From contig NZ_JACXJG010000005.1 in the NCBI RefSeq assembly GCF_014904065.1, positions 193,773 through 203,633 on the forward strand: a DNA stretch of 9,861 bases. Reading direction: 5' to 3'. The notes under the pieces were generated by a model that was not told the origin of the DNA, searched no databases, and saw only the letters and a list, made by a program, of their open reading frames with translations. A program made the position numbers and the translations under genes. This DNA comes from Gulosibacter sediminis (GTDB lineage: Bacteria; Actinomycetota; Actinomycetes; Actinomycetales; Microbacteriaceae). This document shows, piece by piece, positions 6,760 through 9,861 of the stretch; the stretch's first letter is position 1, and the number at the start of each line of letters is the position of its first letter.

Positions 6760-7191
6760 ATGTCCGAGATCAACGAAGAAGTTGTGATCAGCCCGGCGAT
6801 CGAAGCGCGCCCGGTGATTGAAGGCGAGACCCAGTCGCGGGTCGGGCTTTCTGCGACGGCGGTCGAGCTGCTGCAGGAGCTGGCCGAGCGCAATGGCCCG
6901 CTAATGTTTCATCAGTCCGGTGGGTGCTGCGATGGTTCAGCCCCGATGTGCTACCCGGCGGGCGACTTTCTCACCGGCGATGCCGACGTGCTGCTCGGCG
7001 TGTTCGAGCTTCCGAACAGCTCGGGTGATGGCTCGAGCGAGCTCGAGTTCTGGATGTCGAGGGAACAGTTCGAGTACTGGCGGCACACTCGCTTGCTCGT
7101 CGACGCTGTGCCCGGCCGCGGCGCCGGTTTTTCGCTCGAGGGGCCGACCGGAAAACGGTTCCTGATACGGTCGACTTTGCTCGACTCCTAG
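6760..7191 (+). CDS. DUF779 family protein, partner of the aldehyde dehydrogenase
   Basis: The 143-residue product carries the DUF779 signature MFHQSGGCCDGSAPMCYPAGDF at residues 49-70. Its H51, C56, C57 and C64 form a compact cluster that could bind a metal or act in thiol chemistry; that is inference from residue type. Further conserved-looking parts are LGVFEL, FWMSREQFEYW and the C-terminal GPTGKRFLIRSTLL. DUF779 genes are commonly found beside aldehyde dehydrogenase genes in actinobacteria and proteobacteria, but I know of no established function. The first 25 or so residues are acidic and probably flexible. The start is fixed by AGGGAGG at 6748-6754, 5 bases before the ATG. No membrane segment or signal peptide is seen, and no clear terminator follows. 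Confidence 0.9.
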   Translation: MSEINEEVVISPAIEARPVIEGETQSRVGLSATAVELLQELAERNGPLMFHQSGGCCDGSAPMCYPAGDFLTGDADVLLGVFELPNSSGDGSSELEFWMSREQFEYWRHTRLLVDAVPGRGAGFSLEGPTGKRFLIRSTLLDS

Positions 7192-7214
7192 GTGATTTCG
7201 TAGGGCGTACCAAA

Positions 7215-7244
7215 TTGGAATTCCGGCGGATTCTCAGGTAGGCT
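7215..7244 (+). promoter_or_regulatory. Candidate housekeeping promoter of rpsA
   Basis: TTGGAA at 7215-7220 and TAGGCT at 7239-7244, 18 bp apart, fit the -35/-10 pattern of the main sigma factor. Transcription would begin around 7251, giving a leader of about 110 bases. The 169-base gap between the DUF779 and rpsA genes contains nothing else that looks like a gene. Confidence 0.55.
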
Positions 7245-7245
7245 T

Positions 7246-7268
7246 GTAGAGCACTTTTGTGCGTCTAC
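7246..7268 (+). repeat. Imperfect inverted repeat at the start of the rpsA leader
   Basis: GTAGA-GCAC, a TTTT loop, then GTGC-g-TCTAC: nine base pairs with one bulged G. The left arm spans the proposed transcription start, so it may act as a DNA dyad and not a full RNA hairpin. If transcription starts a few bases earlier it would cap the 5' end of the mRNA. Confidence 0.35.
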
Positions 7269-7360
7269 AACTATCCGTTTCCCATTCGGCACAGGACAGC
7301 GGCGCGAGCTGCTGGCGTCGAATCGGGCCGACACAATTATCCAGCTGGAGTACCAACTAC

Positions 7361-8818
7361 ATGACGAACACCACGACCGAATCGGCTAAATCGCAGATCG
7401 CCGTCAACGACATCGGCACTGCTGAGGACTTCCTCGCCGCGGTCGAAGAGACGATGAAGTACTTCAACGACGGTGACCTCATCACCGGTACCGTCGTTCG
7501 AATCGACCGTGACGAGGTACTCCTCGACGTCGGTTACAAGACCGAGGGTGTCATCCCCTCGCGTGAACTCTCGATCAAGCACGACGTCGACCCCAACGAG
7601 GTTGTTGAGCTCGGCGACGAGATCGAAGCACTTGTCATCCAGAAGGAAGACAAGGAAGGTCGCCTCCTCCTCTCGAAGAAGCGCGCACAGTACGAGCGCG
7701 CCTGGGGCGATGTCGAGAAGATCAAGGAAGACGACGGCGTCGTCACCGGTACCGTCATCGAGGTCGTCAAGGGTGGCCTCATCGTCGACATCGGGCTCCG
7801 CGGCTTCCTCCCCGCTTCGCTCATCGAGCTTCGTCGCGTCCGCGACCTCACCCCGTACCTGGGCCAGGAAATCGAGGCGAAGATCCTCGAGCTCGACAAG
7901 AACCGCAACAACGTCGTGCTCTCGCGCCGTGCGCTCCTCGAGCAGACCCAGTCGGAGACCCGCGCCAACTTCCTCAACCAGCTCCAGAAGGGTCAGGTTC
8001 GCAAGGGTGTTGTCTCGTCGATCGTGAACTTCGGTGCGTTCGTCGACCTCGGCGGCGTTGACGGCCTCGTCCACGTCTCGGAGCTCAGCTGGAAGCACAT
8101 CGACCACGCTTCGGAGGTCGTCGAGGTTGGCCAGGAAGTCACCGTCGAGGTGCTCGAGGTCGACATGGACCGCGAGCGCGTTTCGCTCTCGCTGAAGGCG
8201 ACGCAGGAAGACCCGTGGCAGGTGCTCGCTCGCACCCACGCGATCGGTCAGATCGTGCTCGGCAAGGTCACCAAGCTCGTTCCGTTCGGTGCGTTCGTTC
8301 GCGTCGCCGACGGCATCGAAGGCCTCGTGCACATCTCGGAGCTGTCGAACCACCACATCGAGACCGCCGACCAGGTCGTCTCGGTTGGCAAGGAGCTCTT
8401 CGTCAAGATCATCGACATCGACCTCGAGCGTCGCCGCATCTCGCTGTCGCTGAAGCAGGCGAACGAGGGCGTTGACCCCGAGGGCACCGACTTCGACCCC
8501 GCCACCTACGGCATGCTCGCCGAGTACGACGAGCAGGGCAACTACAAGTACCCCGAAGGCTTCAACCCCGACACCAACGAGTGGATCGAGGGCTTCGAGG
8601 CACAGCGTGAGGCCTGGGAGCAGGAGTACGCGCTCGCCCAGTCGCGTTGGGAAGCTCACAAGGAGCAGGTCCGCGGCGCGATCGAGGCCGAGGCGAACGC
8701 CCCCGAGGCTACCGAGCAGGGCGGTTCGGCCTTCTCGAGCGAGTCGGAAGACGCGTTCGGCACCCTTGCCGACGACGCTTCGCTCGCCGCGCTTCGCGAG
8801 AAGCTCTCGGGTAACTAA
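7361..8818 (+). CDS. rpsA: 30S ribosomal protein S1
   Basis: RpsA binds mRNA on the small ribosomal subunit and helps start translation. With the ATG at 7361 it has 485 residues, the size of actinobacterial S1. Four S1 RNA-binding domains are visible at about 38-108, 125-191, 210-279 and 296-366; the third and fourth share near-identical VxxFGAFVxxxxGxxGLVHxSELS and R(V/I)SLSLK patterns, while the first two are more diverged. E. coli S1 has six domains, so the shorter form is typical here. The tail (about 380-485) is acidic, with aromatic repeats and a low-complexity end. The ATG is preceded by only a modest GGAG (7347-7350), 10 bases away. The GTG at 7259 in the same frame would add 34 residues unlike S1 and is rejected. 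The gene has its own promoter and terminator. Confidence 0.97.
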   Translation: MTNTTTESAKSQIAVNDIGTAEDFLAAVEETMKYFNDGDLITGTVVRIDRDEVLLDVGYKTEGVIPSRELSIKHDVDPNEVVELGDEIEALVIQKEDKEGRLLLSKKRAQYERAWGDVEKIKEDDGVVTGTVIEVVKGGLIVDIGLRGFLPASLIELRRVRDLTPYLGQEIEAKILELDKNRNNVVLSRRALLEQTQSETRANFLNQLQKGQVRKGVVSSIVNFGAFVDLGGVDGLVHVSELSWKHIDHASEVVEVGQEVTVEVLEVDMDRERVSLSLKATQEDPWQVLARTHAIGQIVLGKVTKLVPFGAFVRVADGIEGLVHISELSNHHIETADQVVSVGKELFVKIIDIDLERRRISLSLKQANEGVDPEGTDFDPATYGMLAEYDEQGNYKYPEGFNPDTNEWIEGFEAQREAWEQEYALAQSRWEAHKEQVRGAIEAEANAPEATEQGGSAFSSESEDAFGTLADDASLAALREKLSGN

Positions 8819-8835
8819 TTCCCGGTAGTCAGTAG

Positions 8836-8870
8836 ACGGCCCGGCTCGATTCAATCGAGCCGGGCCGTTT
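8836..8870 (+). terminator. Intrinsic terminator of rpsA
   Basis: ACGGCCCGGCTCGATT (8836-8851) and AATCGAGCCGGGCCGT (8853-8868) are perfect inverted repeats; in practice this is a 14-bp stem with a TTCAA loop. The stem runs into TTTCCTTGTT, a usable U-rich tail, 17 bases after the rpsA stop. It lies between convergent genes and may also stop transcription from the DUF4126 gene, whose stop codon is 20 bases away, though that side lacks a T-rich tail. Confidence 0.9.
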
Positions 8871-8890
8871 CCTTGTTGGCGGGGCCCGCC

Positions 8891-9508
8891 TCAGCCGTTC
8901 CCCGTGGCGGAGCGCGCATTGCGCCGCGCGAGCATCCCACGCAGTCGCCGCGTCACCGCCACGGCCATGACGAACAGCCCGGCGAGCAGCACAAGCACGA
9001 GCACCGGCGCGAGCACGGCGCCGCTCGCCACGAGGCCAAAGCTCATCGCGTCCTCGCCGGTACTGAGCAGCGGGGCGGATGCGCCGACCGTCATCGCGTT
9101 CACGGCGGCCCGAGTCGACGTCTTCGTGAGATGCGTCACGAGGGCGATGATCGCGCCGAGCGCGATCGCCACCCAGAGGTGCGCTGAGAAGAACTGCGAC
9201 GGTTCGTCAAGGCTCACGGTCTGCGCCGAGGTGCCGGCGCCAAACACGATGCCGCCGGATGCTGGGCGAACGACGGTCTGGACGATGTCGTTGACGGTGT
9301 CGATGGCGGGAATCTTGTCGGCGACAAGATCGAGCACCGTCAGCCCACCGATCACGACGAGCGCGATATCGCTCGAAAGCCAGTCCCACGCTGCTGGCAA
9401 GGTCATGAGGTCGGTGAACCGATCGAGCAGCCCGAGGATGAGCATCGGGAGGAAGGCACCGAGCCCGGCCGCGGCGGCGAGTCCCGTTCCGGTGAGTAGT
9501 TCCAGCAA
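8891..9508 (-). CDS. DUF4126 family integral membrane protein
   Basis: The 205-residue protein begins MLELLTGTGLAAAAGLGAFLPMLILGLL, the typical opening of DUF4126 proteins, and contains DKIPAIDTVNDIVQTVVRPASG at 64-85 and THLTKTSTRAAVNA at 125-138, both characteristic. Four or so hydrophobic segments are visible, near 7-29, 47-62, 110-127 and 156-186, followed by a basic tail (RRLRGMLARRNARS) that probably lies in the cytoplasm. The function of the family is unknown. The start is a TTG (complement of 9506-9508), chosen because AGGAGG lies 5 bases upstream on this strand and because it gives the family N-terminus. The same frame stays open far upstream, but that part overlaps coaE and is not coding. 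It is convergent with rpsA and divergent from coaE. Confidence 0.87.
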   Translation of the reverse strand: MLELLTGTGLAAAAGLGAFLPMLILGLLDRFTDLMTLPAAWDWLSSDIALVVIGGLTVLDLVADKIPAIDTVNDIVQTVVRPASGGIVFGAGTSAQTVSLDEPSQFFSAHLWVAIALGAIIALVTHLTKTSTRAAVNAMTVGASAPLLSTGEDAMSFGLVASGAVLAPVLVLVLLAGLFVMAVAVTRRLRGMLARRNARSATGNG

Positions 9509-9513
9509 TTGAA

Positions 9514-9519
9514 CCTCCT
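9514..9519 (-). promoter_or_regulatory. Ribosome binding site that fixes the TTG start of the DUF4126 gene
   Basis: On the minus strand this reads AGGAGG, 5 bases before the TTG start. The 64-base gap between the divergent starts (9509-9572) also holds the coaE site AGGAGGT at 9560-9566. I could not identify a convincing promoter for either gene in it. Confidence 0.75.
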
Positions 9520-9572
9520 GTGGCAGTAGTCTGACAGAACGGGAGTCACCGTTGATTCGAGGAGGTAGCGAC

Positions 9573-9861
9573 ATGACCACCATCGCGCTCACCGGCGGCA
9601 TCGCCTCCGGCAAGACGACCATCTCCAATCGGCTGCGCGAGCTCGGCGCCGTGATCATCGACGCCGACGAGATCGCTCGCGAGATTGTCGAGCCGGGACA
9701 GCCAGTGCTCGAGGCGATCGCGAAGCAGTTCGGAGAGGGCATCCTCGAGGCCGATGGTTCGCTCAACCGTGCCGCGCTCGCTGACATCGTGTTCGCGGAC
9801 GAGGACGCTCGCCGCGCGCTGAATGACCTCACGCATCCTGAGATTCGCCGCATCACCGAGG
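9573..9861 (+). CDS. coaE: Dephospho-CoA kinase, N-terminal part (runs off the window)
   Basis: CoaE phosphorylates the ribose 3'-OH of dephospho-CoA with ATP, the last step of coenzyme A synthesis, in the cytoplasm. The 96 visible residues start MTTIALTGGIASGKTT, with the P-loop GGIASGKT at 8-15, then the family motif IIDADEIAREIVEPG (29-42, with D30 and D32), and continue through LADIVFADEDARRALNDLTHPEIRR, the conserved segment that ends in a HP.IR motif. The ATG at 9573 has AGGAGG at 9560-9565, a well-spaced ribosome binding site. A location soon after rpsA is usual in actinobacteria; here an inverted DUF4126 gene lies between them. Some actinobacterial CoaE proteins have an extra C-terminal UPF0157-like domain; whether this one does cannot be seen. 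Confidence 0.95.
   Translation, partial: MTTIALTGGIASGKTTISNRLRELGAVIIDADEIAREIVEPGQPVLEAIAKQFGEGILEADGSLNRAALADIVFADEDARRALNDLTHPEIRRITE

Noticed and set aside
7259..7360. N-terminal extension of RpsA from the GTG at 7259.
   Set aside because: The 34 added residues do not look like S1, and the GTG lies inside the leader inverted repeat without a ribosome binding site.
9509..9532. TTGAAC (9509-9514) and TAGTCT (9527-9532) as a coaE promoter.
   Set aside because: The spacer is only 12 bp, too short for a main sigma factor promoter.
1..9861. CRISPR arrays, tRNAs, transposase genes, phage genes or toxin-antitoxin pairs.
   Set aside because: No regular repeats, cloverleaf-like stretches or matching protein motifs were seen on either strand.

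Overview
The window looks like chromosome from a high-GC Gram-positive actinobacterium, probably of the Micrococcales/Microbacteriaceae type. This rests on strong G/C bias at third codon positions, GTG and TTG starts with clear AGGAGG-type ribosome binding sites, a four-S1-domain RpsA of actinobacterial length close to coaE, and a mycothiol-type (MDMPI-fold) metalloprotein. I see no insertion sequence, prophage, tRNA, rRNA or CRISPR array. Genes are densely packed and no gene-free stretch exceeds 170 bases.

Layout. (1) 1-2708: the 3' end of an EI24/CysZ-like membrane protein, then a DUF885 putative zinc peptidase overlapping by ATGA with an MDMPI/DinB-like metal-binding protein. (2) 2785-7191: a self-contained alcohol/aldehyde oxidation cluster. 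It holds a GAF-domain regulator joined to a winged-helix/BTAD-like DNA-binding half, an AldB/ExaC-type aldehyde dehydrogenase, an AdhP-type zinc alcohol dehydrogenase and a DUF779 protein. (3) 7192-8870: rpsA with its own promoter, a long leader and a strong terminator. (4) 8891-9861: a DUF4126 membrane protein on the minus strand, divergent from coaE, which runs off the end.

How the genes work together. AdhP would oxidise a primary alcohol (ethanol type) to the aldehyde and the AldB-like enzyme would take it to the acid, each making NADH. The regulator has the sensor half of AcoR-type activators, but its DNA-binding half is OmpR/SARP-like instead of a sigma-54 AAA+ module. It lies directly upstream of the aldehyde dehydrogenase gene. 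The 102-base gap between them holds a 17-bp motif, CGTGCA(N6)CTGCA, present twice. The upstream copy contains two identical heptamers (TGCAACC) 11 bp apart just upstream of a TANNNT box, which is the geometry known for SARP activators. This regulator-operator pair, the DUF779 partner and a perfect 15-bp hairpin placed just before the DUF779 gene are the parts most worth testing. The remaining genes are ordinary housekeeping or widely distributed conserved families.
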